Shown: positions 17,398 to 27,271, numbered from the stretch's first letter. The stretch is DNA of 64,000 nt from Stenotrophomonas mori (GCF_023556335.1 NZ_JAIKTS010000003.1:125670-189669); one strand, 5' to 3'. The notes: generated from the sequence alone by a model not told the origin. Program-made: numbers and translations.

Positions 17398-18510
17398 TCA
17401 CCAGTCCACGTACATGAACCACAACGCGGCCAGCGCGTCGAGGATGATGACCAGCGAAATCGTCTGCACCACGCTGGAGGTGGTGCGCTCGCCGACCGAC
17501 TGCGCGGTGCCGCGCACCTTGAAGCCTTCCAGGCAGCCGATCAGGGCGATGATCAGCGCGAACACCGGGGCCTTGGACATGCCCACCAGCAGGTGCCGCA
17601 CCTGCATGGTGTCGTACATGCGCGCCAGGTACATCTGCGGCGGGATGTCCAGGTCGAACGCGCCCACGGTCACGCCCCCGGCGAGGCCGGCGATCATGGC
17701 GATGAAGGTCAGCAGCGGCAGCATCACCACCAGCGCCAGCACCCGCGGCAGCACCAGCAGGTCGATCGGGTCCAGGCCCAGGGCCTGGATCGCGTCGATC
17801 TCCTCGCGCGCCTTCATCGCGCCGATCTGCGCGGTGAAGGCGCTGGCGGTGCGTCCGGCCAGGACGATGGCGGTCAGCAGCACGCCGAACTCGCGCAGGA
17901 AGGCGATGTTGACCAGTTCGACCACGTACACCTCCGCGCCGAAGTCGCGCAGGATGGTCGAGCCGAGGAAGGCGATCACCGCGCCCACCAGGTAGGACAG
18001 CAGGGCGATCAGCGGGACCGCGTCCAGCCCCACCTGCTCCATCTGGTGCACGGTGGCGGTGAGCCGCAGCCGCCGCGGCTGGTGCAGCAGGCGGCCGAGC
18101 TTGGCCAGGTTCTCGCCGAAGAAGCCCAGCAGCACCACGATGTTGGTGCCGATGGCATGCACCGAACGGCCCAACCGGTCCAGCGCGGCGGCGAAGCCGT
18201 AGTCGCGCTGCGCGCGCGGCCGCTCGTCGGCGACTTCGTCGATGGTGCAGACCAGGGCATGGTGCTCGTCGCGGAACAGCAGCGCGTCCTCGTCCAGCCC
18301 GGCCTGGCGCGAGAAGCGCAGCAGCTGCAGGACGCCGGCCGAGTCGAGCTGCGCGATGCCGCGCGCGTCCAGTGCCTGCACCGGCGCCTTCACCCCCTGC
18401 AGCAGGTCGGCGGACTGGAGCGCGGTGGACAGCGTCCATGTGCCCGACAGCCGCAACCGGCCGTCGACATCGGGGTCCATCGTGCAGTGGGGCGGTTCGG
18501 CGGCTTTCAT
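17398..18510 (-). CDS. mlaE: MlaE-type permease with N-terminal STAS-like domain
   Basis: 370-aa protein. Residues about 10-105 look like a STAS/MlaB domain (LRLSGTWTLSTALQSAD, ALDARGIAQLDSAGVLQLL), and residues about 115-370 are the five-to-six-helix MlaE permease with TAIVLAGRTASAFTAQIG and EEIDAIQALGLDP. In E. coli these are two genes, mlaB and mlaE; the fusion is common in other Proteobacteria. The start at 18510 is uncertain; a second in-frame ATG at 18480 would remove ten residues. The gene heads the operon and is divergent from the ThrE-type exporter, sharing a 95-bp intergenic region. Confidence 0.88.
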   Translation of the reverse strand: MKAAEPPHCTMDPDVDGRLRLSGTWTLSTALQSADLLQGVKAPVQALDARGIAQLDSAGVLQLLRFSRQAGLDEDALLFRDEHHALVCTIDEVADERPRAQRDYGFAAALDRLGRSVHAIGTNIVVLLGFFGENLAKLGRLLHQPRRLRLTATVHQMEQVGLDAVPLIALLSYLVGAVIAFLGSTILRDFGAEVYVVELVNIAFLREFGVLLTAIVLAGRTASAFTAQIGAMKAREEIDAIQALGLDPIDLLVLPRVLALVVMLPLLTFIAMIAGLAGGVTVGAFDLDIPPQMYLARMYDTMQVRHLLVGMSKAPVFALIIALIGCLEGFKVRGTAQSVGERTTSSVVQTISLVIILDALAALWFMYVDW

Positions 18511-18605
18511 GGTGGTGGACGTGGGATGCCCGAAGCATACCCCGTCCCCCGTCGGCCGCGCATGAGCATGGGGCGCGGGAGCGATTCCGGGTGATACTAG
18601 CCGCC

Positions 18606-19865
18606 ATGTCCACCGATGCCACCGCACCCGTCTCCAACCGCGCGACCTATGCGCAGCGCGTTGCGTTCGTCTCGGAGATCGCCGGCCGGCTGCACAGCTA
18701 CGGCACCACCGCGCAGCGGCTGGAACTGGCGGTGGTGGCGCTGGCGCAGCGGCTGGACCTGGACTGCGAGCCGTGGTCGAACCCCACCGGCATCATCCTC
18801 AGCTTCAGCGATCCGACCCAGGCGATCGGCTCCAGCGACATCACCCGGGTGATCCGCCTCGGGCCGGGCAGCAACGACCTGCACAAGCTGGCGCTGGCCG
18901 ACCAGATCGCCGACGCCGTGGCCGGCGGGCAGATGAGCATCGCCCAGGGCCATACCGCGCTGCGCCAGCTCGACCGGGACGCCACTTGGCGCGACAACGC
19001 GCAGATGCTGCTGTCGTTCTGCCTGGGCTCGGCCGGCGTCGCCGGCATGTGGCGGCTGCCCTGGCTGGATGTGGTCACCGCCGGCGTCACCGGGCTGTTG
19101 ATCGGCCTGCTGCAGTTCTATACCGACCGCCATGTCGCCACCCGCGAGGCCAGCGATGCGCTGGCCGCACTGCTGGCCGGGTTCATCGCGGTGCTGGTGG
19201 CCAGCTACATCGGGCCGCTGAACCAGAACTCGGTGATCATCGCTTCGCTGGTGGTGCTGCTGCCGGGCATGGCGCTGACCAACGCGGTCAACGAACTGGC
19301 CAGCCAGCACTGGGTATCGGGCACGGCGCGTTTCGCCGGAGCGCTGACCACCATCATGAAGTTGACGGTAGGCGCGATGATCGCGGTGACCCTGGCCAAC
19401 CTGATGGGCCTGGAGCCGGTGGTGCGCGCCTCGCGCCCGCAGGCGGACTGGGTGGAGTGGGCTTCGGTGATGGTGGCGGCCTTCGCGTTCGCCATGCTGT
19501 TCCGGGCCGCGATCAGGGACTACCCGTGGGTGATCGCGGCGTCGCTGGCCGGCTATGCCATTTCCCGCTATGCCGGGCAGCATTGGGGCGGGCCGGCGGG
19601 CATCTTCCTGGCGGCGATGCTGCTGACCGCGGCCGGCAACCTGTTCGGGCGCCTCAAGCAGCGGCCCGGCGCGATCATCCGCCTGCCCGGCATCATCATG
19701 CTGGTGCCCGGCAGCATCAGCCTGCGCGGCGTGCTGAGCCTGCTGCAGCAGCAGAACGTGGATGCCGGCGAGTCGGCGCTGCTGACGGTGCTGAACGTGG
19801 TGATGGCGCTGGTCGCCGGCCTGCTGTTCGGCAACCTGCTGATCCCGGCACGCAAGAACCTCTGA
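18606..19865 (+). CDS. ThrE-family threonine/serine exporter
   Basis: 419-aa membrane protein. The N-terminal cytosolic part (about 1-130) has the DUF1212 features AGRLHSYGTTAQRLE and CEPWSNPTGIILSFSD, followed by about ten hydrophobic helices covering both ThrE halves (VLLPGMALTNAVNELAS; IIMLVPGSISLRGVL). Corynebacterium ThrE exports threonine and serine; here both halves sit in one chain, as in C. glutamicum. Substrate is inferred from family only. A 7-bp GC hairpin (19867-19882) lies between this gene and the convergent aminotransferase gene, but it has no T-run. Confidence 0.82.
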   Translation: MSTDATAPVSNRATYAQRVAFVSEIAGRLHSYGTTAQRLELAVVALAQRLDLDCEPWSNPTGIILSFSDPTQAIGSSDITRVIRLGPGSNDLHKLALADQIADAVAGGQMSIAQGHTALRQLDRDATWRDNAQMLLSFCLGSAGVAGMWRLPWLDVVTAGVTGLLIGLLQFYTDRHVATREASDALAALLAGFIAVLVASYIGPLNQNSVIIASLVVLLPGMALTNAVNELASQHWVSGTARFAGALTTIMKLTVGAMIAVTLANLMGLEPVVRASRPQADWVEWASVMVAAFAFAMLFRAAIRDYPWVIAASLAGYAISRYAGQHWGGPAGIFLAAMLLTAAGNLFGRLKQRPGAIIRLPGIIMLVPGSISLRGVLSLLQQQNVDAGESALLTVLNVVMALVAGLLFGNLLIPARKNL

Positions 19866-19901
19866 GGCGCCCCCCGGGGCGCGGTCGGCAGGGCCCCGCG
19901 G

Positions 19902-21095
19902 CTACCGCCGCGGCAGGCGTTCCAGCCCGCGCGCGATGCGCGCCACCGCCTCCTGCAGGCGTGCGACTTCCTGGGTATAGGCGATGCGGACATGCTGGCC
20001 GGCGCGGTGGTGGCCGAAGTCCAGCCCCGGCGTGAACGCCACGTGCTCGGTTTCCAGAAAGTGCGCGCAGAAGGCCTGTGCGTCGTCGGTGAACGCGCTG
20101 ACATCGCAGTACAGGTAGAACGCGCCCTGCGGCTCGACGTCGATGCGGAAGCCCAGCGCGCGCAGCGCTGGCAGCAGGTAGTCGCGGCGCTGGCGGAACT
20201 GCGCGCGGCGCTGCTCGAAGATCGCGATGGTCTCCGGGGCGAAGCAGGCCAGGGCCGCATGCTGGGCCATCGACGGCGCGCTGATGTACAGGTTCTGCGC
20301 CAGCTTCTCCAGCTCGGGCACCGCCGCCGGCGGCGCCACCAGCCAGCCCAGGCGCCAGCCGGTCATGCCGAAGTACTTGGAGAAGCTGTTGAGCACGAAC
20401 GCCTCGTCGTCCACTTCCAGCACGCTGGGCGCATCGAAGCCGTAGGTCAGCCCGTGGTAGATCTCGTCCACCACCAGGTGCCCGCCGCGGGCCTTCAGCG
20501 CGGCCGACAGCGCGGCCAGCTCGGTGCTGTCCAGGGTGGTGCCGGTGGGGTTGGCGGGGGAGGCCACCAGCGCGCCGACGCTGTCCGCGTTCCAGTGCCG
20601 GGCGATCTGCTCCGGGGTCAGCTGGTAGCCGCTGTCGGGCCCGACCGGCACCAGTTGCGCGGCTCCTTCCACCAGGCGCAGGAAATGCCGGTTGCAGGGG
20701 TAGCCGGGGTCGGCCAGCAGCCAGTGCCGGCCGGGATCGACCAGTAGGCTGGATGCCAGCAGCAGTGCGCCGGAGCCGCCAGGGGTGACCAGGATGCGGT
20801 CCGGATCGATGTCCCGGCGGTAGCGCTGCCGGTAGAAGCCGGCGATGGCCTCGCGCAGCGCCGGCAGCCCGCGCGCGGCGGTGTAGCGGGTATGCCCGGC
20901 GGCCAGCGCCGCCTGGCCGGCACGGACGACGGGCTCGGCGGTGGTGAAATCGGGTTCGCCGATCTCCAGGTGGATCACATCGTGGCCCTGCTGTTCCAGC
21001 GCGTTGGCGCGCGCCAGCAGGGACATGACGTGGAACGGGGCGATTTCACTGCTGCGCCGGCTGTAGCCGCGGGCGCCGGGGGCGGGGGTGTCCAT
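19902..21095 (-). CDS. PLP-dependent class I/II aminotransferase
   Basis: 397-aa fold-type I aminotransferase. It contains HLEIGEPDF near residue 45 (substrate cofactor loop), YTAARGLPALREAIA, SPANPTGTTLD (Asn/Pro of the PLP site), VVDEIYHGLTYG (Asp pairing with the pyridine), the Schiff-base lysine in SFSKYFGMTGWRLGW, and the carboxylate-binding Arg in HVRIAY. It resembles AspC/AlaA-like enzymes of branch I-gamma, but the amino donor cannot be fixed. It is convergent with the ThrE-type exporter and divergent from the oligopeptidase gene. Confidence 0.88.
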   Translation of the reverse strand: MDTPAPGARGYSRRSSEIAPFHVMSLLARANALEQQGHDVIHLEIGEPDFTTAEPVVRAGQAALAAGHTRYTAARGLPALREAIAGFYRQRYRRDIDPDRILVTPGGSGALLLASSLLVDPGRHWLLADPGYPCNRHFLRLVEGAAQLVPVGPDSGYQLTPEQIARHWNADSVGALVASPANPTGTTLDSTELAALSAALKARGGHLVVDEIYHGLTYGFDAPSVLEVDDEAFVLNSFSKYFGMTGWRLGWLVAPPAAVPELEKLAQNLYISAPSMAQHAALACFAPETIAIFEQRRAQFRQRRDYLLPALRALGFRIDVEPQGAFYLYCDVSAFTDDAQAFCAHFLETEHVAFTPGLDFGHHRAGQHVRIAYTQEVARLQEAVARIARGLERLPRR

Positions 21096-21207
21096 CGGGC
21101 AATGATAGGCCGGCCGTGGTGGCCGCGGCGTTGCCGTGCCGGCGGGGCGTGGCAAACTGTGGGCCATGCGTGGTTGGCGTCCAACCCGCCCTGCCGGAGC
21201 GCACCGC

Positions 21208-23316
21208 GTGAAACCCACCCTCTGCCTGTTGGTTGCCAGCCTGATGATGAATACCGCCGCCGCCGCTCAGCCGGTCCCGCCCGATGTCGAGAAGCGTCCC
21301 CACACGGTCAAGGCGCCCTTCGGCGCGGAGCGCGCGGACGAGTACTACTGGCTGCGCGACGACACCCGCAAGGACCCGGCGATGCTGGCCTACCTGGCCG
21401 CCGAGAACCGCCATGTCGATGCGCTGATGGCCCCGCTCAAGCCGCTGGAGGAGTCGCTGTACGGCGAGATCGTCGGCCGCATCAAGCAGGACGACGCCAG
21501 CGTGCCCTACCGTGAACGCGGCTACTGGTACTACAGCCGCTACGAAGCCGGCAAGGACTACCCGGTCTACGCCCGCCGCAAGGGCGACATGCAGGCGCCG
21601 GAGGAGGTCCTGCTGGACCTGAACACGATGGCCGAAGGCAAGGGCTACTTCAGCGTCGGCGACATGGAGGTCAGCCAGGACAACCGCCTGCTGGCCTGGG
21701 CCGAGGATGCGGTCGGCCGCCGCCAGTACACGCTGCGCTTCAAGGACCTGGAAACCGGGCGGGTGCTCGACGACGTGATCGAGGGCGTGTCGCCGAACGT
21801 GGTCTGGGCCGACGACAACCGCACCCTGTTCTATGTCGAGAACGATCCGGAAACCCTGCTGACGGTACGGGTCAAGACCCATGTGCTGGGCACCCCGGCC
21901 AGCGCCGACCGGCAGGTCTACGAGGAGCGGGACGACAGCTTCTACATGGGCATCGGCCGCACCCGCGACGACCGCTACATCACCATCGGCGTGGAGAGCA
22001 CGGTGTCCTCCGAACTGCGCTACACCCCGGCCGCCGACCCCGGGGCATTCACGGTGCTGGCCGCGCGCGCGCGCGACGTCGAGTACGACGCCGACCACTA
22101 CGACGGCCGCTGGGTGATCCGCACCAACGCCGACGGCGCCACCAACTTCAAGCTGATGACGGCGCCGGAAGGCGCCAGCGGCCGCGGGCAGTGGCAGGAC
22201 TGGATCGCGCACGATCCGCAGGTGCTGATCGAGGGCTTCGAACTGTTCGACGGCCACACCGCCATCGCCGAGCGGGCCGAGGCCCTGGAGCGCGTGCGCC
22301 TGCTGTTCGCCGACGGCCGCAGCGAGTTCGTCAAGGCCGACGAGCCGGCGTACTCGATGGGCCTGTCGACCAACCCGGAGCCGGACAGCGAGTGGCTGCG
22401 CTACACCTACACCTCGCTGACCACGCCGGCCACCACCTACGAGCTGAACGTGAACAGCGGCGAGCGCCGCCTGCTCAAGCAGCAGCCGGTGATCGGCTAC
22501 GACCCGTCGCTGTACCAGACCGAGCGCGTCTGGGTCACCGCGCGCGACGGCGCGCGGGTGCCGGTGTCGCTGGTCTACAGGAAGGGCTTCAAGAAGGACG
22601 GCAGCGCCGCCCTGTACCAGTACGCCTACGGCAGCTACGGCATGTCGATGGACCCCGGCTTCAACCAGACCGTGGTCAGCCTGCTCGACCGCGGCATGGT
22701 CTACGCCATCGCCCACATCCGTGGCGGCGAGGAGATGGGCCGCGGCTGGTACGAGGACGGCAAGCTGCTCAACAAGCAGAACACCTTCAACGACTTCATC
22801 GACGTCACCCGCGCGCTGGTCGCGCAGGGCTGGGCGGCCAAGGACCGGGTGGCCGCGTCCGGCGGCAGCGCCGGCGGCCTGCTGATGGGCGCGGTCGCCA
22901 ACCAGGCGCCGCAGGACTACCGGGTGATGGTGGCGCAGGTGCCGTTCGTGGACGTGGTGACCACCATGCTCGACGCCAGCATCCCGCTCACCACCAACGA
23001 GTACGACGAGTGGGGCAACCCCGAGCAGAAGCGCTACTACGACTACATGCTGGCCTATTCGCCCTACGACAACGTGCGGGCGCAGGCCTACCCGGCGCTG
23101 TTCGTCGGCACCGGCCTGTGGGACTCGCAGGTGCAGTACTGGGAACCGGCCAAGTGGGTGGCGCGCCTGCGCGACCTGAACACCGGCACATACCCCATCG
23201 TGTTCCGCACCAACATGGAAGCCGGCCACGGCGGCAAGTCCGGCCGCTTCCAGCGGTACCGCGAACTGGCCGAGTCCTATGCGTTCGTGCTGTCGCAGCT
23301 GGACGTGGCGCACTGA
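21208..23316 (+). CDS. Prolyl-oligopeptidase-family peptidase, oligopeptidase B-like (S9A)
   Basis: 702-aa serine peptidase. With the GTG start at 21208 the N-terminus is a signal peptide (KPTLCLLVASLMMNTAAAAQ), so it is probably periplasmic; the upstream ATG at 21166 would put fourteen Arg/Pro-rich residues before it and is less likely. The beta-propeller half (about 30-400, starting YYWLRDDTRKDPAMLAYL) precedes the alpha/beta-hydrolase half with nucleophile Ser in AASGGSAGGLLMG, Asp in GTGLWDSQVQYWEP and His in MEAGHGGKSGR. The motif YAYGSYG and acidic pocket residues fit oligopeptidase B, which cleaves short peptides after Arg/Lys. Confidence 0.88.
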   Translation: MKPTLCLLVASLMMNTAAAAQPVPPDVEKRPHTVKAPFGAERADEYYWLRDDTRKDPAMLAYLAAENRHVDALMAPLKPLEESLYGEIVGRIKQDDASVPYRERGYWYYSRYEAGKDYPVYARRKGDMQAPEEVLLDLNTMAEGKGYFSVGDMEVSQDNRLLAWAEDAVGRRQYTLRFKDLETGRVLDDVIEGVSPNVVWADDNRTLFYVENDPETLLTVRVKTHVLGTPASADRQVYEERDDSFYMGIGRTRDDRYITIGVESTVSSELRYTPAADPGAFTVLAARARDVEYDADHYDGRWVIRTNADGATNFKLMTAPEGASGRGQWQDWIAHDPQVLIEGFELFDGHTAIAERAEALERVRLLFADGRSEFVKADEPAYSMGLSTNPEPDSEWLRYTYTSLTTPATTYELNVNSGERRLLKQQPVIGYDPSLYQTERVWVTARDGARVPVSLVYRKGFKKDGSAALYQYAYGSYGMSMDPGFNQTVVSLLDRGMVYAIAHIRGGEEMGRGWYEDGKLLNKQNTFNDFIDVTRALVAQGWAAKDRVAASGGSAGGLLMGAVANQAPQDYRVMVAQVPFVDVVTTMLDASIPLTTNEYDEWGNPEQKRYYDYMLAYSPYDNVRAQAYPALFVGTGLWDSQVQYWEPAKWVARLRDLNTGTYPIVFRTNMEAGHGGKSGRFQRYRELAESYAFVLSQLDVAH

Positions 23317-23329
23317 CGGCGGCCGGACC

Positions 23330-23752
23330 ATGCCGGAACCCGCCAGGCCTCCACAACAACGCCCGGTGCGCCTGCGCTGGGCCTGGTGGCTGCTGGCCTA
23401 TGCCAGCCTCGGCGTCGGCATCGTCGGCATCTTCGTGCCGGGGCTGCCGACCACGGTGTTCGTGCTGATTTCGGCATGGGCGGCGTCGCGCGGCTCCGAG
23501 CGCCTGCACCGCTGGCTGGTGACCCATCCGCGCTTCGGCAGGTCCATCGAAGACTGGCAGGCGCATGGCGCGGTCAGCCGCAAGGGCAAGTGGATGGCCA
23601 GCCTGACCATGCTGGCCTGCGCCCTGATCATGCTCTGGTGCGTGCCGGTGGCCTGGGTCAAGGGGTTCTCGATCGGCAGCATGGCCGTGGTCTGCGCCTG
23701 GCTGTGGGCGCGGCCGCTGCCGCCACGGGAGCGCCGCCCGCCGGGGCCGTGA
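23330..23752 (+). CDS. ybaN: YbaN/DUF454-family inner-membrane protein
   Basis: 140-aa protein with the DUF454 signature: GVGIVGIFVPGLPTTVFVLISAW in segments, HRWLVTHPRFGRSIEDWQ, then GAVSRKGKWMA. Two to three hydrophobic helices are present with a Pro-rich C-terminal tail. The function is unknown. It follows the oligopeptidase gene by 13 bp and may be cotranscribed. Confidence 0.85.
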   Translation: MPEPARPPQQRPVRLRWAWWLLAYASLGVGIVGIFVPGLPTTVFVLISAWAASRGSERLHRWLVTHPRFGRSIEDWQAHGAVSRKGKWMASLTMLACALIMLWCVPVAWVKGFSIGSMAVVCAWLWARPLPPRERRPPGP

Positions 23753-23799
23753 GCGCGACGCGACGCTCGGCACCGCAGGGCAATGGATATACTCGGGCC

Positions 23800-24012
23800 A
23801 TGAACAAGCTGTCCCTCTCCCCGATGCTCATTGCGGCCGCGTGCGTGCTGCTGTTCCTCACCGCCTGCGGCAACAAGGGGCCGCTGGTGATGCCGCAGAA
23901 GCCGGTGCCGGTCGAAGAACCGGTGCCCGGCGAGGCGCCCGCACCCGCCGCGACCGATGCCGACGACGATGCCGCCGATGCCGAGCCGGCCGACGGCGTC
24001 CCGCATGAATAG
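23800..24012 (+). CDS. lptM: LptM (YifL)-like lipoprotein
   Basis: 70-aa lipoprotein. The lipobox is [10 protein letters not shown] (Cys about residue 23), the hallmark of LptM/YifL, which assists assembly of the LptD-LptE lipopolysaccharide translocon. The rest is a short Pro/Glu-rich and Asp/Ala-rich tail. Synteny is decisive: it immediately precedes dapF, DUF484 and xerC, as in E. coli (yifL-dapF-yigA-xerC). Its end overlaps dapF by 8 nt. Confidence 0.88.
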   Translation: MNKLSLSPMLIAAACVLLFLTACGNKGPLVMPQKPVPVEEPVPGEAPAPAATDADDDAADAEPADGVPHE

Positions 24013-24850
24013 CGCGCCGCGGCTGCGCTTCAGCAAGATGCACGGGGCCGGCAACGACTTCGTGGTGCTGGACCTGCGCGATGGCACGCCGCCACCGGAC
24101 GCCGCATTGGCGGCGCGTCTGGCCGACCGCCACCGTGGCGTGGGCTGCGACCAGATCCTGACCATCGAGCCGCCGCGCGGCGAAGGCTCGGTGGCGTCCT
24201 ACCGGATCTGGAACGCCGACGGCTCCCACTCGCAGCAGTGCGGCAACGGCGCACGCTGCGTGGCGGCGTGGCTGGTACGCGACGGCAGTGCCGCGGGCGA
24301 GGCGTTCCTGATCGACAGTCCGCTGCGCACCCATGAGGTGCGGCGGCTGGACGGCGGGCGGTACGCGGTGGCCATGGGCCATCCGGATTTCGAGCCCGCG
24401 CGGATCCCGCTGATCGGCTTCCCGCGCGCGCGCGAGGAATACGTGGTGCCGCTGCAGGGCGAGAACGTGCGCTTCGGCGCGGTCTCGATGGGCAATCCGC
24501 ACGCGGTGCTGGAGGTGGGGCTGATCGATGCCGCGCCATTGGAGCGCCTGGGGCCGCTGCTGCAGCAGCACGCCTCGTTCCCGGAATCGGTCAACGTCGG
24601 TTTCATCCAGGTGCTGGACCGCGGCCGTGCGCGGCTGCGCGTGTTCGAACGCGGCGTCGGCGAGACCCTGGCCTGCGGCAGCGGTGCCTGCGCCGCGGCC
24701 GTGGTGCTGATGCAGCGCGGCCGGCTGGCGCGCGATGCGGTGCTGTCGCTGCCCGGCGGCGAGCTGCGGATCCAGTGGCCGGACGATGCGGCGCAGGTCG
24801 TGATGTCCGGCCCGGCGGCCTTCGTTTTCGATGGAGAGTGGATGGGATGA
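24005..24850 (+). CDS. dapF: Diaminopimelate epimerase
   Basis: 281-aa cytosolic enzyme converting LL- to meso-diaminopimelate for lysine and peptidoglycan synthesis. It contains the N-terminal [13 protein letters not shown] motif, the first catalytic cysteine in CGNGARCVA, the second in [24 protein letters not shown], and the substrate segment [11 protein letters not shown]. Length is typical. The ATG overlaps lptM by 8 nt, and the stop overlaps the DUF484 gene start (ATGA). Confidence 0.96.
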   Translation: MNSAPRLRFSKMHGAGNDFVVLDLRDGTPPPDAALAARLADRHRGVGCDQILTIEPPRGEGSVASYRIWNADGSHSQQCGNGARCVAAWLVRDGSAAGEAFLIDSPLRTHEVRRLDGGRYAVAMGHPDFEPARIPLIGFPRAREEYVVPLQGENVRFGAVSMGNPHAVLEVGLIDAAPLERLGPLLQQHASFPESVNVGFIQVLDRGRARLRVFERGVGETLACGSGACAAAVVLMQRGRLARDAVLSLPGGELRIQWPDDAAQVVMSGPAAFVFDGEWMG

Positions 24851-25524
24851 ACGAGACCCTCGAGAAAATCGGCGCCCATGAGATCGCCGCCTGGCTGCGG
24901 CGCCACCCGGGCTTCCTCAAGCAGTTCCCCGACCTGGCGCTGACCCTGGTGGTGCCGCGCGACGACGGCCCCACCGCCTCGCTGGCCAGCTACCAGCTGG
25001 AGGTCCTGCGCGACAAGAACCGTGAACTGCTGCGGCGGCTGGCCGACCTTGGCGGCAACGCGCAGATCAACGAGCGGCTGGCCGTGCGCACCCATCAGTT
25101 GACCCTGGCGCTGATGCGCCAGACCAGCGCCGCCGACACGCTGCGGGCGATGGCCGCGTCGCTGGAGGAGGACTTCGCCGGCGACCTGGTGCGCATCGTC
25201 AGCCTGGAGGCGGTGCCCGAGCTGGAACAGGCGCCCTGGCTGCAGGTGATCGCGACCGGCGATGCGCGGCTGGCGCCGTTCCACGACTGCCTGCAGGACG
25301 GCGAGCCGATCTGCGGCCGGCTGCAGCCGGAGAAGAACGAGGTGCTGTACGGCGAGCGCGTCGGCGAGGTGCTGTCCACCGCATTGCTGCCGCTGCCGGG
25401 GGTCGGCCTGATCGCGGTCGGCAGCCACGATCCGAACCGGTTCTATCCGGGCATGGGCACCTTGTTCCTGCGCATGATGGGCGAGGCGCTGGCGGTGGCG
25501 CTGCAGCGGTTCCGCGCCGGCTGA
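24847..25524 (+). CDS. DUF484 protein (YigA-like, GAF-type fold)
   Basis: 225-aa soluble protein of the DUF484 family. An N-terminal region ([23 protein letters not shown]) is followed by a short coiled coil and a GAF-like domain (about 90-220, [22 protein letters not shown]). It lies between dapF and xerC throughout gammaproteobacteria; no biochemical role is established. Its ATGA overlap with dapF and 12-bp gap to xerC indicate a single operon. Confidence 0.88.
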   Translation: MNETLEKIGAHEIAAWLRRHPGFLKQFPDLALTLVVPRDDGPTASLASYQLEVLRDKNRELLRRLADLGGNAQINERLAVRTHQLTLALMRQTSAADTLRAMAASLEEDFAGDLVRIVSLEAVPELEQAPWLQVIATGDARLAPFHDCLQDGEPICGRLQPEKNEVLYGERVGEVLSTALLPLPGVGLIAVGSHDPNRFYPGMGTLFLRMMGEALAVALQRFRAG

Positions 25525-25536
25525 GGCGCGCGCAGG

Positions 25537-26430
25537 ATGGACGCCATCCAGGCTTTCCTGTCCTATCTGCAGGTCGAACGGCGGATGTCCGCGCATACGC
25601 TCGACGCCTACCGCCGCGATCTTGCTGCGCTGGCGCAGTGGTGCGAGGCGCAGCAGGCCGGCGCACCCGCCGGACTGGACAGCGACCAGGTGCGCGAGTT
25701 CATCGCCAGCGGGCACCGGCGCGGGCTCGCGCCGCGCAGCCTGCAGCGGCGCCTGTCGGCCCTGCGCAGTTTCTACGCCTGGCTGCTCCGCAACCGGGTG
25801 ATCGCCACCAGTCCGGCCGCCGGCCTGCGCGCGCCGAAGGCGCCGCGCAAGTTGCCGCAGGTTTTGGACGCCGATGAGGCGGTGCAGCTGGTGGAGCTGC
25901 CGACCGACGCGCCGCTGGGCCTGCGCGACCGCGCCCTGCTGGAGCTGTTCTATTCCTCCGGCCTGCGGCTGAGCGAGCTGTGCGCGCTGCGCTGGCGCGA
26001 TATCGATGTCGCCAGCGCCATGGTGCGGGTGCACGGCAAGGGCAACCGCGAGCGCACGGTGCCGGTCGGTTCGCATGCGCTGGCGGCGTTGCAGGCATGG
26101 CGCGGCGACAGCGGCGGCACGGCCGAGGCGCCGGTGTTCCCCGGACGCGGCGGTGGCCCGATTAGCCAGCGTGCGGTGCAGATCCGCATCAAGCAGCTGG
26201 CGCAGCGGCAGGGCCTGTTCAAGCACGTGCACCCGCACATGCTGCGGCACAGCTTCGCCAGCCACATCCTGGAATCCTCCGGCGACCTGCGCGGCGTGCA
26301 GGAGCTGCTCGGGCATGCCGACATCGCTACCACGCAGATCTACACCCACCTGGATTTCCAATACCTGGCCAAGGTCTACGATGCCGCACATCCGCGCGCG
26401 AAACGGCGCGGTGCGGCCGATCCCGAGTGA
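25537..26430 (+). CDS. xerC: Site-specific tyrosine recombinase XerC
   Basis: 297-aa recombinase acting with XerD at dif to resolve chromosome dimers at division. The N-terminal SAM-like domain (VERRMSAHTLDAYRRDL) and the catalytic domain are complete: Arg in SSGLRLSELCALRW, Lys in HGKGNRERTVP, His and Arg in HMLRHSFASHIL, His in LLGHADIATTQIY and the nucleophile Tyr in QIYTHLD. The last gene of the lptM-dapF-DUF484-xerC block, it identifies the gene as xerC rather than xerD. Confidence 0.93.
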   Translation: MDAIQAFLSYLQVERRMSAHTLDAYRRDLAALAQWCEAQQAGAPAGLDSDQVREFIASGHRRGLAPRSLQRRLSALRSFYAWLLRNRVIATSPAAGLRAPKAPRKLPQVLDADEAVQLVELPTDAPLGLRDRALLELFYSSGLRLSELCALRWRDIDVASAMVRVHGKGNRERTVPVGSHALAALQAWRGDSGGTAEAPVFPGRGGGPISQRAVQIRIKQLAQRQGLFKHVHPHMLRHSFASHILESSGDLRGVQELLGHADIATTQIYTHLDFQYLAKVYDAAHPRAKRRGAADPE

Positions 26431-26664
26431 GCGGCGGACGACGTTGGCCGGCGGATGATGCCGGCGGGGGCGCGTTGAACGGACATCGCGCGACGGCCGC
26501 GCGTCGCGCAGCGCGGTGCCGGGGTCCCCGGCACGCGCACCGCCCTCCGCCGGTGCGGGATGGCGCCGGTCCGACCGTCGACAGTCGCGGCGGCCAGGCC
26601 TGCATCCTGCCCGCGCCCGGCGGACGGCCGACCTGAATCGCATGCCCGGGTCCGCGGGGCCGCG

Positions 26665-26692
26665 CTTGAACCCTCCGGGGACGTCCCCATTG
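26665..26692 (+). promoter_or_regulatory. Sigma-32 (RpoH) heat-shock promoter of hslVU
   Basis: CTTGAA (26665-26670), a 14-bp spacer, then CCCCATTG (26685-26692). This matches the E. coli sigma-32 consensus (CTTGAAA, 13-15 bp, CCCCATNT) almost perfectly. It lies 28 bp before the hslV ATG. The remaining 26431-26664 has no recognisable feature. Confidence 0.88.
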
Positions 26693-26719
26693 TTTCCGGG
26701 ACCCCCCGGAGGCCCCGCA

Positions 26720-27271
26720 ATGGATCCCAGCCAGAACCCGAACGTTTTCCATGCCACCACCATCTGCTGCGTGCGCCGCGGCGACCAGGTGGCGATCGCC
26801 GGCGATGGCCAGGTGACGCTGGGCCACACGGTGATGAAGGGTAATGCGCGCAAGGTGCGCCGGCTGGGCCGCGACGGCCAGGTGCTGGCCGGTTTCGCCG
26901 GCGCCGCCGCCGACGCCTTCACCCTGTTCGAGCTGTTCGAGGCCAAGCTCGAGAAGCACGGCCAGCTGACCCGCGCCGCGGTGGAGCTGGCCAAGGACTG
27001 GCGTACCGACCGCCGCTACGGAAAGCTCGAAGCACTGCTCGCCGTGGCCGACCGCGAGACCTCGCTGATCATCAGCGGCACCGGCGACGTGATCGAGCCG
27101 GAGGACGGCATCATCGCCATCGGCTCCGGTGGTTCGTACGCGCTGAGTGCGGCGCGCGCGCTGCTCGCGCACACCGAGATGGACGCGAAGTCGGTGGCGA
27201 CCGAGGCGATCAGCATCGCCGGCGGCATCTGCATCTACACCAACACCAACGTGGTGGTCGAGGAACTGTAA
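26720..27271 (+). CDS. hslV: ATP-dependent protease proteolytic subunit HslV (ClpQ)
   Basis: 183-aa N-terminal-nucleophile peptidase. The propeptide precedes the catalytic threonine in [10 protein letters not shown]; further family residues are [21 protein letters not shown] and [20 protein letters not shown]. Twelve subunits form a double ring that degrades proteins unfolded by HslU. It lies downstream of a sigma-32 promoter and 98 bp upstream of hslU, so the pair is expected to be heat-induced. Confidence 0.97.
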   Translation: MDPSQNPNVFHATTICCVRRGDQVAIAGDGQVTLGHTVMKGNARKVRRLGRDGQVLAGFAGAAADAFTLFELFEAKLEKHGQLTRAAVELAKDWRTDRRYGKLEALLAVADRETSLIISGTGDVIEPEDGIIAIGSGGSYALSAARALLAHTEMDAKSVATEAISIAGGICIYTNTNVVVEEL

